A DNA stretch of 20,222 nucleotides from Acidobacteriaceae bacterium (lineage in GTDB: Bacteria > Acidobacteriota > Terriglobia > Terriglobales > Acidobacteriaceae), in NCBI GenBank assembly GCA_025462785.1, contig JAOAPG010000348.1, forward strand, positions 1 to 20,222. Reading direction: 5' to 3'. The translations under genes and the position numbers were made by a program. The notes below the pieces were generated by a model. It saw only the letters and a program-made list of their open reading frames with translations. It was not told where the DNA came from and ran no database searches. Positions 8,917 to 16,724 of the stretch are shown here, piece after piece. How positions within the stretch are numbered: position 1 is the first letter of the stretch; each line of letters starts with the position of its first letter.

Positions 8917-10184
8917 GGAATCACCTCGCGGCCCACGGCCAGATTCAATTGGGCTGCAGCCGTCAAGTAAGAGCCGACCAAGTTCACATAAGTCAGTTGC
9001 ACGTTGCGGTACTCCGTCTGTGCGTTCAGAAAATCCAACAAGGAGGTCCCGCCGTGTTGATAAGAAAACGAAATCGTGTCGCGTACCCGGACAGACTGCT
9101 GCAGATATTTGGCCTTGTAGGGCCGCAGCAAAGTCAGATCGCTTTCGACTGTGGCGTAGCTGGAATGTACGTCGCTCAGCACGGTAGCTTCGGCGGCGTC
9201 GCGTAATCTTTCGTTGCGCGTGATGTCTAATTGTGTGCGCAACTTCTCTCCCTGGTTGCGGTCGAAGATGCGCAGCGGAATGCTGACACTGACGCCAACC
9301 GTATTGAGTGCTAGCGGATTGTTGAACGATCCATTGTGCGTGTACCACGCGCTGAAGGTCGGATCGGTTGAGCCGTTTGCAATCGCAAGCCGATGGTCGG
9401 TTTGGGCTTTGTCTACGGCTTCAACGGCGGCCTTCAAGTCTGGACGCGTGTCCAGAGCAATCTTCCGAAACTCGTCACGCGGCAAGAGTTGGTCGTTGAA
9501 ATCGAATGGTCCGGTCACGTCAAACTGATCTAAAGGAGTTCGGGAGTTCAGAAGCGTGAGCAGTTGAATCTTAGCCGTCTCTAAGTTCTCCTCTGCTGCC
9601 TGCAAATCCGATTCATACTGGACCCGCTGCAGCTCCAGTCGGTCGAGATCAATTTGCGCAATATCGCCGGCGCTGAAGCGAGTTCTGGAGATCTCAAGGA
9701 GGCGATCATAGTAAGCAATGTTGTCTTTGGCCAACTGGAGCACTGCTTTGGCCTGCAGCACTGATACAAATGCGCTACGCAAGTTGAAGAGCAAAGTTCT
9801 TTCCACGTCGGTATGGCTCGCCTCGGCAATCAGAGTCCCTTTCTTTGCGCTTTCCAGACGTAACTCGCGTTTGTGCCGCCGTTCGTGCAGATAGCTGAGG
9901 CTGGGCGAAACGAAAGTGCCAGCAAAGGGCTGCCACGCGCCTCGATTGGGAGCGATTTGCGTCCCATCCGCAGATAGGGTGAACGTCGGGTTCGGACGCA
10001 GGAAAGCCGTGATTTCCTGTGCCCTCGACTCGTCAATATTCAACTTATCTGCGAGCAAATTCGGATTACTAACCTCGAACCGCTGCACGACTTGCTCCCA
10101 CGTCAAAGGCTGCGGGGTCTGTGCCATGGCTCCGCAGCAAAAAAGGAGGAGCAATGTCGAACTTCGTAAAATAGTCTTTCGCAT
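8913..10184 (-). CDS. czcC: Outer-membrane efflux channel, TolC/CzcC family
   Basis: The gene encodes 423 residues from the ATG at 10184, the start directly in front of a clear signal peptide (MRKTIL, hydrophobic core, cleavage near GAMA-Q) with a GGAG site upstream. An in-frame ATG 99 bases further up would add a non-signal-like, Cys-rich extension and is rejected. The body shows two OEP repeats, each with long amphipathic helices: roughly 90-200 with RTRFSAGDIAQIDLDRLE, and 300-415 with SYQHGGTSLLDFLNAQTEYRNV. These are hallmarks of the trimeric TolC-like barrel/tunnel. It would carry metal ions or other substrate out through the outer membrane and is the first of the three overlapping efflux genes. 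Confidence 0.93.
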   Translation of the reverse strand: MRKTILRSSTLLLLFCCGAMAQTPQPLTWEQVVQRFEVSNPNLLADKLNIDESRAQEITAFLRPNPTFTLSADGTQIAPNRGAWQPFAGTFVSPSLSYLHERRHKRELRLESAKKGTLIAEASHTDVERTLLFNLRSAFVSVLQAKAVLQLAKDNIAYYDRLLEISRTRFSAGDIAQIDLDRLELQRVQYESDLQAAEENLETAKIQLLTLLNSRTPLDQFDVTGPFDFNDQLLPRDEFRKIALDTRPDLKAAVEAVDKAQTDHRLAIANGSTDPTFSAWYTHNGSFNNPLALNTVGVSVSIPLRIFDRNQGEKLRTQLDITRNERLRDAAEATVLSDVHSSYATVESDLTLLRPYKAKYLQQSVRVRDTISFSYQHGGTSLLDFLNAQTEYRNVQLTYVNLVGSYLTAAAQLNLAVGREVIP

Positions 10185-10237
10185 ACAGCACTCCACAAGT
10201 GCGTTACAACAATTCAAACTGATACAAGCCAGAAATC

Positions 10238-10264
10238 CGGGTTCGTTCCAAATAGATGAACCCG
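10238..10264. promoter_or_regulatory. Inverted repeat in the leader of the efflux channel gene
   Basis: CGGGTTC at 10238-10244 and GAACCCG at 10258-10264 form a perfect 7-bp inverted repeat with a 13-bp spacer, about 55 bases upstream of the channel start, in the 121-bp gap after the small membrane-protein gene. It could be an operator or an RNA hairpin that sets expression of the two genes apart. There is no U-tract, so it is not an obvious intrinsic terminator. Confidence 0.3.
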
Positions 10265-10305
10265 CCCAAGGAGGAGGGAGCAAAAAAAGCTGATGCTAGA
10301 ACAGG

Positions 10306-10725
10306 TTAAGCGGAGGGAGGAGCGCGACTCGAATCAAGGCCGATTCGGATATCGATGTGGATAATGTGGAAACGACCAGAGATCACGCCAATCGCTCGGT
10401 ATTCTGCATTGAAAAGCGAGTTCGTCGTGAGCAACGCCGGGAATCCGCCAACCGCGCTGAACGCCGTAGGTGAGTTGTTATCCGACTGCCGGGCAATATG
10501 TTTGGAGGGGTTTGATTCTTCGACTTCCGGTCGCATTGCATGCAGATCGTCCGTAGCCGAAACCACGGGAAACAGCAACATCAGCATGCATCCAAATATG
10601 AGAACCGAACTCAAAGTGGCCAGATGCTGCGACCGGGGTCTGGTTGCACTGGCTCGCTCTCGCCGCCAAAGCCAATAAGCCGGCAATGCGAGCGACAGCC
10701 AACACAAATTGAGTAATAGTTCCAT
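10306..10725 (-). CDS. Small membrane-anchored protein of unknown function, upstream of metal-efflux genes
   Basis: This 139-residue protein has two hydrophobic segments, at residues 1-20 (ending in WLWRRER) and about 37-56. After the second comes a conserved-looking SATDDLHAMRPEVEE stretch and then a polar, Ser/Asn-rich tail that would lie in the periplasm. I recall similar small proteins with the DDLHAMR motif in other Acidobacteria, but I cannot name a family. It points the same way as the efflux genes, which begin 121 bp downstream, so it may be the first gene of the operon. The His and Met in DDLHAM could suit metal contact, but that is speculation. The start lacks a strong ribosome-binding site. 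Reading-frame length, membrane topology and context support a real gene. Confidence 0.65.
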   Translation of the reverse strand: MELLLNLCWLSLALPAYWLWRRERASATRPRSQHLATLSSVLIFGCMLMLLFPVVSATDDLHAMRPEVEESNPSKHIARQSDNNSPTAFSAVGGFPALLTTNSLFNAEYRAIGVISGRFHIIHIDIRIGLDSSRAPPSA

Positions 10726-10757
10726 TCGGCCAAGAACTTAGTTGCAAGTCACGCGAA

Positions 10758-10773
10758 AATACCTGAATACCTG
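10758..10773. repeat. Tandem 8-bp direct repeat upstream of the efflux locus
   Basis: AATACCTG occurs twice head to tail (on the minus strand, CAGGTATT twice). It lies 33-48 bases upstream of the start of the small membrane-protein gene, a position where a regulator such as a metal-responsive two-component system could bind. No assignment to a known regulator is possible from the sequence. Confidence 0.4.
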
Positions 10774-10937
10774 TCAGTTTTGCAAAGTAACCCCACCAAG
10801 TCAATGTGACGCAGAGACTTGTACGCTTGATACCCAATAGACTTGGCGGGAGAATCTTCCTAAACACAGATGTTCCACCAGAGTAGTTGGTTGTAATTAA
10901 TTACTTTCGTGTTGGCGAGAGAATAAACACAGAGCCG

Positions 10938-10952
10938 CTCCGCTGAGCGGAG
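10938..10952. promoter_or_regulatory. Palindrome CTCCGCT-G-AGCGGAG, possible operator or hairpin
   Basis: A perfect 7-bp inverted repeat around one central base, about 125 bases before the ligase start and about 210 bases before the efflux-side gene. As RNA it would form a tight GC-rich hairpin; as DNA it could be an operator. No T-tract follows on the plus strand. On the minus strand a loosely T-rich TGTGTTTATTC follows after a few bases, which is too weak to call a terminator. Confidence 0.3.
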
Positions 10953-11076
10953 TGCGGAAGACAAAAATTACTGCAACCGTAACAACGGTCATTCTGACTA
11001 GGAGTCGAACACGACCAGAGTGGCAAATCGGATTGCGCAGTAGTCCTCCAACAGAGGTGACGCATCGAAGGCACTG

Positions 11077-12204
11077 ATGCCAAAGGAAAAGAAAACTAGG
11101 CAGGGCAAGGAAAAATCAGATCCGGTCAAAAAAGGCGCCGTTCCGGCTGAAGATTTGGCGGAAGCCTTTCCGCCGATAAATCTTCCGATCCAGGCTCCGT
11201 ACCCGCCTGCTGAAGCGAAATCCGTGAGCCAAATTCCCGATGGGCCAGACTGGTCCTACGAACCCAAGTGGGACGGCTTCCGGTGTATCGCTTTCAAAAG
11301 CGGGAAGCAGGTCTTATTGCAATCGAAAGCTGGACAACCGCTGGGCCGATATTTCCCCGAGCTAGTGAAAGCACTTGCGGAGTTGCCACAGGAAAGGTTC
11401 GTGCTCGACGGAGAAATCGTGATTTACTCCGGCGAACACCTATCGTTTGACGACCTATTATTGCGAATTCATCCAGCCGAGTCGCGCATTCGTAAGCTTT
11501 CTGCGGAGACACCGGCCACACTAATGTGCTTCGACCTGCTAGTGGATAGCAAAGGCAAATCGCTGGTCGACCTGCCATTCAGAGAGAGACGATCGAAACT
11601 TGAAGATTTGTTTGGGAACGTAAAAGGAAACAAGACTGTTCGTTTTTCGCCCGCCTCGACCGGCAAGGAAGACGCTGAGAAATGGATGCGAGAACTGGGC
11701 GTGATCGGATTCGACGGCGTCGTTGCTAAGAAGTTGGACGAGCCGTATCGCTCCGGCGATCGCACCGCGATGGTTAAAATTAAGCGCATCCGCACTGCCG
11801 ATTGCGTTGTTGGAGGATTTCGCTACTCGGAGAAAGGCGACGGCGTCGGGTCACTCTTGCTTGGACTCTATAACGCGGAAGGCTTGCTCGATCACGTGGG
11901 ATTCAGCTCCAGCTTTAATGCCGAACAGCGCAAGGACCTAAAAAGCATTGTGGAACCGTTGATCTCCTCGCCGGGATTTAGCGGCCACGCACCCGGAGGA
12001 CCGAGTCGCTGGAGCACGAAACGATCCACCGAATGGCAGCCACTCAAACCAAAGCTGGTATGTGAGGTCCAGTACGACCACTTTTCCGGAGGACGTTTTC
12101 GACACGGCACAAAATTTCTGCGCTGGCGGCCTGAAAAGAAGCCGGATCAATGTACCTTTGAACAAGTCAGGCCTGCTGCCAAACTAAAGACTGCCGCACG
12201 CTAG
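11077..12204 (+). CDS. ligC: ATP-dependent DNA ligase, LigC-type
   Basis: This 375-residue protein has the nucleotidyltransferase motifs in order: motif I EPKWDGFR with the adenylated lysine K64, DGEIV at 111-115, motif III-like CFDLL near 151, motif IV GFDGVVAKK at 211-219 and motif V MVKIKR at 232-237. An OB-fold follows from about residue 240 (TADCVVGGFRYSEKGDGVGSLLLGLY). It seals nicked DNA using ATP. The stand-alone ligase architecture, without polymerase or nuclease domains, and sequence features such as RIHPAESR match mycobacterial LigC rather than full LigD. A basic Lys-rich tail (KEKKTRQGKEK) opens the protein. No Ku gene lies nearby, so a role in end joining is not indicated here; excision repair is an alternative for this class. 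A GAAGG site seven bases upstream supports the start. Confidence 0.92.
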   Translation: MPKEKKTRQGKEKSDPVKKGAVPAEDLAEAFPPINLPIQAPYPPAEAKSVSQIPDGPDWSYEPKWDGFRCIAFKSGKQVLLQSKAGQPLGRYFPELVKALAELPQERFVLDGEIVIYSGEHLSFDDLLLRIHPAESRIRKLSAETPATLMCFDLLVDSKGKSLVDLPFRERRSKLEDLFGNVKGNKTVRFSPASTGKEDAEKWMRELGVIGFDGVVAKKLDEPYRSGDRTAMVKIKRIRTADCVVGGFRYSEKGDGVGSLLLGLYNAEGLLDHVGFSSSFNAEQRKDLKSIVEPLISSPGFSGHAPGGPSRWSTKRSTEWQPLKPKLVCEVQYDHFSGGRFRHGTKFLRWRPEKKPDQCTFEQVRPAAKLKTAAR

Positions 12205-12338
12205 TCAGTCCCGTTGCGCCACTCCGAAATTCCGATAAGCCAAACAACCTGCTCAGCTTCCAATGCCATCTTCTACCTAGCTACGTGTGTGACGGGAGTT
12301 AGGCGACCGTCCCGCGCAGTCTGCAGTGGTAGCTCACA

Positions 12339-13904
12339 ATGGCAACTTCGACGAGCCAGCCCGCAAATGGAAGAAAGTCAGCTCTCGGCCGCCGATTAAA
12401 AATCGCGATTGTAACGAGCCTTGTCATGCTAGCCGTGCTAACAGCGGTCGGCCTTCACGAAGCGACACCGATCCTAAAAAAGCGTGTTATCGCTCTGTTG
12501 AGTGAAAAATTCCAGGGAGACGTTCAACTAGGGGATTTAGAAATTTCTGTTTATCCCAAGGTTCAAGCACATGGTTCCAACTTAAGCGTGCGCTATGGCG
12601 ACCGTTCTGATGTGCCTCCACTGATCCAAGTTAGCGAATTCACCGGCCGAGCAAGTCTGCTGAGTTTATTCGAAAAGCCCTGGAAGATTGATCAGGTCGA
12701 GCTTCGCGGATTGGTCATTCAGATTCCTCCCAAAGACCGTAATTCTCCCGGGAACGTGCAACGCGGGTATTGGAGCCGCATAAAGGACATACCGATCTTG
12801 ATCCACGAACTTATTGTGGATGATGCGCGACTCGAAATTCTTCCTAAAAGCGCAGCCAAGCCGCCACACATTTTCGAAATTCATCACGTCCTGATGCACT
12901 ATGTAGGTCTTCACCGCCCGGCATCTTTCAGCGCGCAATTGACCAATGCCACTCCTCCGGGCGAAATCGAAAATGCCGGAGGTTTCGGACCTTGGAATTC
13001 AGACGATCCCGGCGAAACCCATCTGGCGGCCAACTATACTTTCGTCAACGCCAACCTGGGAGTATTCAAAGGAATTGCCGGAACCTTATCTTCCAAAGGA
13101 AAGTTCCAGGGTGTCCTGAATCGTATCGAGATTGACGGCGAGACGGATACTCCCGATTTCAGCCTCAGAGTCAGCGGCCACCCCGTCCCTCTGCATACGG
13201 ATTTCAGCGCCACCGTGGACGGCCTAAACGGAAACACGATTCTTCATCCCGTGCGTGCCCGCTTGCTTAATTCATTTATTACTGCGAATGGCGAAGTCGC
13301 CAGGAAGGCCGGGATCAAGGGCAGAACGATCAAACTTGATGTCACCGTCAGCCAGGGAAAGATTCAGGACATGCTGCGGCTCGCGGTGAAATCAGAAAGG
13401 CCGCTGATGACCGGCAACATGAAGCTGCATACGAAATTCGACTTGGCCCCGGGAGACGAAGACATAATCAAGCGGCTCAAGCTAAACGGAAAGTTCGGGG
13501 TCGAGGGTGCACAGTTCACCGATCCGAAATTAAGCCAGAAAATTCAGACCCTAAGTCGTAAAGGAGTAGGCAAACCGAACGACATCGACGCAGGGAGCGA
13601 TGTCTCCCAATTAAACGGCTCCTTCGGATTACAGAACGCCGATGTCGCTTTCCGGCAACTCACCTTCGCAGTCGATGGCGCCAGCGTACAGCTTCACGGT
13701 GGCTATGCGCTCGACGACGAAGCGCTCGATTTCCATGGCCATTTGCGCCTGAACGCGAAACTCTCTCAAACCATGACGGGTTTTAAATCCCTAATGCTGA
13801 AGCCGCTCGACTCGTTCTTCAGGAAAAAAGGCGTCACGGAATTACCCATCAAGATCACGGGAACGCGCGATAAACCGTCTTTTGGACTCGACTTCCATCA
13901 CTAA
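12339..13904 (+). CDS. AsmA-like envelope protein
   Basis: The gene encodes 521 residues. One transmembrane helix at about residues 20-39 after a basic start (GRRLKIA) is followed by the typical AsmA opening, ILKKRVIALLSEKFQGDVQLGDLEISVYP. A long repetitive beta-rich body follows, and a C-terminal section (LNGSFGLQNADVAFRQLTF, then a region ending GTRDKPSFGLDFHH) characteristic of AsmA C-terminal regions. Proteins of this superfamily sit in the inner membrane, span the periplasm and are linked to lipid transport or outer-membrane assembly; which of these applies is unknown. The ribosome-binding site is weak. The gap to the ligase is 134 bp, so co-transcription is possible. It converges on the DUF481 gene with only nine bases between the stops. 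Confidence 0.8.
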   Translation: MATSTSQPANGRKSALGRRLKIAIVTSLVMLAVLTAVGLHEATPILKKRVIALLSEKFQGDVQLGDLEISVYPKVQAHGSNLSVRYGDRSDVPPLIQVSEFTGRASLLSLFEKPWKIDQVELRGLVIQIPPKDRNSPGNVQRGYWSRIKDIPILIHELIVDDARLEILPKSAAKPPHIFEIHHVLMHYVGLHRPASFSAQLTNATPPGEIENAGGFGPWNSDDPGETHLAANYTFVNANLGVFKGIAGTLSSKGKFQGVLNRIEIDGETDTPDFSLRVSGHPVPLHTDFSATVDGLNGNTILHPVRARLLNSFITANGEVARKAGIKGRTIKLDVTVSQGKIQDMLRLAVKSERPLMTGNMKLHTKFDLAPGDEDIIKRLKLNGKFGVEGAQFTDPKLSQKIQTLSRKGVGKPNDIDAGSDVSQLNGSFGLQNADVAFRQLTFAVDGASVQLHGGYALDDEALDFHGHLRLNAKLSQTMTGFKSLMLKPLDSFFRKKGVTELPIKITGTRDKPSFGLDFHH

Positions 13905-13913
13905 TAACGAGTT

Positions 13914-14989
13914 CTAGTGTGTGAACGAGAAATTCAAACCAGCGGTCAACGTAAGGTCATTGCGCTTTTTCCCTAGCGGCGGATTCGACACGTAAATATC
14001 GCCGAATGCATTCTGCCATCCAAACCGTTTGTTGATTTTCGTCACCGTTCCGAGATTGAAAGCCGCCCGGTACTCGCCAGAATCGCCGTCGCTCAGACCG
14101 GGATAAAAGTAGAGCTTCTGGGTCAGTTCCGTCGTTTTCCCCAGCTTCTGAGAAAGCTCTTGTCCCAACGTAATTGCCGCAAAATTGCGCGTGAATGCGG
14201 GACTAGGCGCCACCGCGGCGTAACTCTCACGCGTGTAGTTCAGGCCCCCAAGAAAATCCAAAACCGTGCGATCATTCTTAACTGCGTGATAGCCCAAACC
14301 GCTTCCAAACAGGGAGCGCAAGTTCAAGCCTTGCAACGCATCGGTATCGAATTCTGTGTTCACATACCCAAAAAGCCGCGTATCGAAATTCCGGTCATAG
14401 CGTGCGCCGCTCTGAATCGAATTTGCCGTCACGCCTGCGGTTACGCCTGGAGAATTGTTGGTCGCGTATACTCTATTGGCAAACAGTCCGATGTGATCGT
14501 TCAGCGCCTTGCGATCTCCAGTAAAGGCGAGCGCGAAATTTTTGGTTTGGCTATTGCCAGCCGTAAGCGCGAATCCCACATTCCCGCCGCCCTGCCATCC
14601 TTGAGTGAGTCTGGGATGTTGCGGTCTTTCGTAAGCCGCCGTTCGCTGGCGCTTCGCATATCCACAACTCCTTCCTTGGGAGCGGTCACCACCCCTTTGT
14701 CAGCCGTCGCCACCGCGATCTTGTCATCGGAGGTCGTGACTGCTCCCACCGCACTCTGTCCATTTTTCAAATCCACATGGAGCGGCTCACTCGACTTGAT
14801 CTCCTGCACCGCGGGCCATTGCACCGTAACGTCACCGGCAAATTCGGTCTTGATCACCAGAGTCTTGTCGTCCGATTTCACGATGGTGCCGGTGAGCCGG
14901 CCGCGATTCTTCAGCGTAATCTGATCTGCCAACAAAACAGAGCTGAACGTCAAGACAGATATAAAGGCCAGCAACCCAACTTTGAGCAC
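13914..14989 (-). pseudogene. DUF481 outer-membrane protein, broken by a one-base frameshift
   Basis: Two overlapping frames together form one protein of about 358 residues. The first, from 14989, has a signal peptide (MLKVGLLAFISVLTFSSVLLA) and a small beta domain (DQITLKNRGRLTGTIV). It is in frame to ...MRSASE at 14642. One base is then missing near 14640, and the next frame carries AAYERPQHPRLTQGWQGGG and the DUF481 barrel (GFALTAGNSQTKNFALAFTGDRK), ending normally in LNFSFTH at 13914. Without the correction the first frame runs to an unrelated end at 14501. Intact relatives, as I recall them, read ...EQAAYEKSLHPGLLEGW across the junction, which places the lost base in a CAG-like codon. 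DUF481 proteins are salt-stress-associated outer-membrane beta-barrels. The start is a GTG with an excellent GGAGG seven bases upstream. A sequencing error remains possible. Confidence 0.85.
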
Positions 14990-14996
14990 AGCACTT

Positions 14997-15001
14997 CCTC
15001 C
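14997..15001 (-). promoter_or_regulatory. Ribosome-binding site deciding a GTG start
   Basis: A perfect GGAGG lies seven bases before the GTG at 14989. It favours that codon over two ATGs further upstream (15022 and 15016), neither of which has such a site, and places the start exactly at the signal peptide. Confidence 0.75.
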
Positions 15002-15105
15002 AGTATTTTTGTGCATCAACAATCTAAATTGCGGTGAAAAGCCGAAGCCGAAAATGCCGGTTAAGAAAAGAAATTCCGCTACAACGATAGCTTGACGTCC
15101 CGATC

Positions 15106-15312
15106 CTAGCTCTTGATCTCGGTGCCAGGATTAGAAGACGGCGAAGGAGGTTTCGGTTGTTCCGATCCGCCGTTTTTCATGGCATCTTTAAAGCCGCGAA
15201 TGCCTTCCCCGATCCCCTTGCCCAGTTCCGGCAACTTCTTCGGCCCGAACACAAGCAGGGCAATGGCGAAGATGACCAGAAGATGCATCGGTTGAAAAAG
15301 GCCTTCGAACAT
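15106..15312 (-). CDS. tatA: Twin-arginine translocase subunit TatA/TatE type
   Basis: This 68-residue protein has a single N-terminal transmembrane helix (about 7-22), the hinge FGPKKLPELGKGIGEG, an amphipathic helix with GFKDAMKN and a Ser/Pro-rich soluble tail. This is the full TatA plan and a usual TatA length. TatA oligomers form the pore that exports folded proteins with twin-arginine signals. No tatB or tatC lies within the window. A perfect GGAGGAG precedes the ATG. The insertion sequence lies just upstream, its left end about 75 bases before the start, so it may have displaced the native promoter or supplied a new one. TatB is less likely given the short tail and the FGPKKLPELG hinge. 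Confidence 0.9.
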   Translation of the reverse strand: MFEGLFQPMHLLVIFAIALLVFGPKKLPELGKGIGEGIRGFKDAMKNGGSEQPKPPSPSSNPGTEIKS

Positions 15313-15315
15313 AAG

Positions 15316-15322
15316 CTCCTCC
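15316..15322 (-). promoter_or_regulatory. Strong ribosome-binding site of tatA
   Basis: GGAGGAG three bases before the ATG at 15312, with its core GGAGG at a usable distance. It supports the start codon. Confidence 0.6.
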
Positions 15323-15372
15323 GGGAGACAAACAATCGACTCCTACACTACTGAACTGGTGTGCTCTCGTCA

Positions 15373-15389
15373 ATCGCCAACAAATCTCT
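15373..15389 (+). repeat. Left copy of 17-bp direct repeat flanking the insertion sequence
   Basis: ATCGCCAACAAATCTCT here is identical to 16776-16792 and directly abuts the element's left end, which begins TGT at 15390. Interpreted as a target-site duplication made on insertion. Confidence 0.75.
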
Positions 15390-15450
15390 TGTAGATGCTC
15401 CAAGATAATGTCACCCCATAACTGCGACGAGACTTTGTCACCCTGTCAGG

Positions 15451-16716
15451 ATGGTGACGATGAGTCAGAAAGAGTTCCAACGGGTGAAAGTGATTGAGAA
15501 TGCGGCGGGCGGGAGGCTTTGCGGCGAAGCCTCCCGTCTGCTGCAACTGAGTGAGCGCCAGGTGCAGCGTCTCAAACGCCGTTATCGGCCCGATTCCGTC
15601 GGCTGGGTCCAGCACGGCAATCGGGGACGCTCCATGCCTTGGGCCGTTTCGCTTCCCCAGAAGCAGTTGATCTTGAGCCTGGCCCGCGGCAAGTATCAGG
15701 GTTTCAACGATTCTCATCTGACGGAAAAACTTCGCATCGAGGAGAACCTCTTCGTCAGCCGCGAGACCGTGCGCCGCATCTTGCGGGCAGCCAAACTGGC
15801 TTCTCCGCAGAAGCGGCGGCCTCGCAAATATCGCTCTCGCCGCCCGCCCCGCCCGCGTTTTGGCATGATGGTGCTCACCGATGCCAGCCGTCATGATTGG
15901 CTCGAAGGCCGCGGCCCCGAACTCACTCTCATGGGCTTTCAGGACGACGCCACCGGCCAGATCCTTGCCGCTCACTTCCAACTCGAAGTCGAAAATACTC
16001 TCGGCTCTCTCCGCGCCTTACGTACCATGATCACTTCCCATGGCATCCCGCTCAGCCTCTACCGCGACCGCCATAGCATCTTCCAGCGCAACGATTCTCA
16101 CTGGACCCGCGCCGAACAACTCGCCGGAAAACAATCTCCTACCCAACTCGGGCGCGCTCTCGACCCACTCGGCATCGAGCCGATCCCCGCCCACTCCCCA
16201 CAAGCCAAGGGCCGCATCGAACGCGCCTGGCGTACCTGCCAGGACCGTCTGGTCAGCGAACTGCGCCTTGCTAACACCACCACTTTGCAGCACGCCAACA
16301 CCGTGCTCGCCTCCTTCTGCGCCGATTACAACCAGCGCTTCGCCCGTCCCGCCACCGACGCCGCTTGCGACTTTCGCTCCTTGCCGCCTCGCTTCGATCT
16401 GGCCCGTTGCCTGAGCTTGCACTACCAGCGGGTCGTCGCCGCCGACCACACCATTGCCTTAGGCGCGCAGTCGATCGCGTTGCCACCCTTGCCGGCTCCT
16501 CGCGGCTACGCTGGAGAAACCGTCGAACTCTCCCATCAACTCGATGGCGTGTTGCGCGTTTTTCGCGGCGACACCCTGCTGACCGCTCTGCCTTTCACTT
16601 TGCAAGAACACGCCGAACGCCGCCCTGTGCAGCTCACCAGCGCACAGAAACGAAAATCCACGAGGCCCCGTATCTATAACCTATCCGGCCGCCCTGCTCT
16701 CGCGGCCGTTACTTAA
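15451..16716 (+). CDS. ISNCY-type DDE transposase
   Basis: The protein has 421 residues. The N-terminus has a helix-turn-helix that should bind the ends (LLQLSERQVQRLKRRYR), then a second DNA-binding part (GFNDSHLTEKL, RETVRRIL, SPQKRRPRKYRSRR). The rve-type catalytic core has D144 (LTDASRHDW), D206 (YRDRHSIFQ) and E257 (KGRIERAW), the complete DDE triad. A beta-rich C-terminal domain ends the protein (QSIALPP, YAGETVELSH). It cuts and joins the element's ends. It can start at 15451 or, more like relatives beginning MSQKE, at the ATG at 15460. Codon use is visibly more GC-rich (many GCC and CGC) than in the neighbouring genes, consistent with recent arrival. Confidence 0.93.
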   Translation: MVTMSQKEFQRVKVIENAAGGRLCGEASRLLQLSERQVQRLKRRYRPDSVGWVQHGNRGRSMPWAVSLPQKQLILSLARGKYQGFNDSHLTEKLRIEENLFVSRETVRRILRAAKLASPQKRRPRKYRSRRPPRPRFGMMVLTDASRHDWLEGRGPELTLMGFQDDATGQILAAHFQLEVENTLGSLRALRTMITSHGIPLSLYRDRHSIFQRNDSHWTRAEQLAGKQSPTQLGRALDPLGIEPIPAHSPQAKGRIERAWRTCQDRLVSELRLANTTTLQHANTVLASFCADYNQRFARPATDAACDFRSLPPRFDLARCLSLHYQRVVAADHTIALGAQSIALPPLPAPRGYAGETVELSHQLDGVLRVFRGDTLLTALPFTLQEHAERRPVQLTSAQKRKSTRPRIYNLSGRPALAAVT

Positions 16717-16724
16717 ACGATAAG

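Larger units (their letters stand above)
10726..11076. other. Divergent intergenic region between efflux operon and DNA ligase
   Basis: These 351 bases between two outward-facing genes should hold the promoters of both. Open frames here are short and shadow-like, and I see no gene. Two structured elements stand out: a tandem 8-bp repeat (AATACCTG twice, 10758-10773) and a palindrome (10938-10952), both listed separately. No convincing pair of -35/-10 boxes was found on either strand. For the ligase, a GAAGG site lies just before its ATG. Confidence 0.6.

Noticed and set aside
8917..9348. In-frame N-terminal extension of the adaptor protein (525 residues if started at 9348)
   Set aside because: The extra codons lie inside the channel gene on the same strand in another frame. 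The start at 8916 has a lipoprotein signal peptide and an ATGA overlap.
10185..10283. 33-residue N-terminal extension of the efflux channel from 10283
   Set aside because: It would bury the signal peptide, is Cys-rich and unlike the family, and the ATG at 10184 has a ribosome-binding site.
10478..10867. Minus-strand open frame of 129 codons overlapping the small membrane-protein gene
   Set aside because: It is in another frame of the same DNA; the frame with two membrane helices and the DDLHAMR motif is far more protein-like.
10938..10960. Intrinsic terminator at the palindrome
   Set aside because: No run of T follows on the plus strand and only a scattered T-rich stretch on the minus strand, and it lies between divergent genes where no terminator is needed.
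14630..14650. Programmed ribosomal frameshift in the DUF481 gene
   Set aside because: No slippery heptamer or stimulatory hairpin is visible at the junction; a plain one-base loss explains it.
14160..14924. Long plus-strand open frame opposite the DUF481 gene
   Set aside because: It is a shadow of the two DUF481 frames, has no recognisable domain, and its opposite strand encodes a clear signal peptide and barrel.
15370..15981. Minus-strand open frame of 203 codons across the insertion sequence start
   Set aside because: It is the antisense of the transposase gene, caused by GC-rich codon use, with no recognisable protein features.
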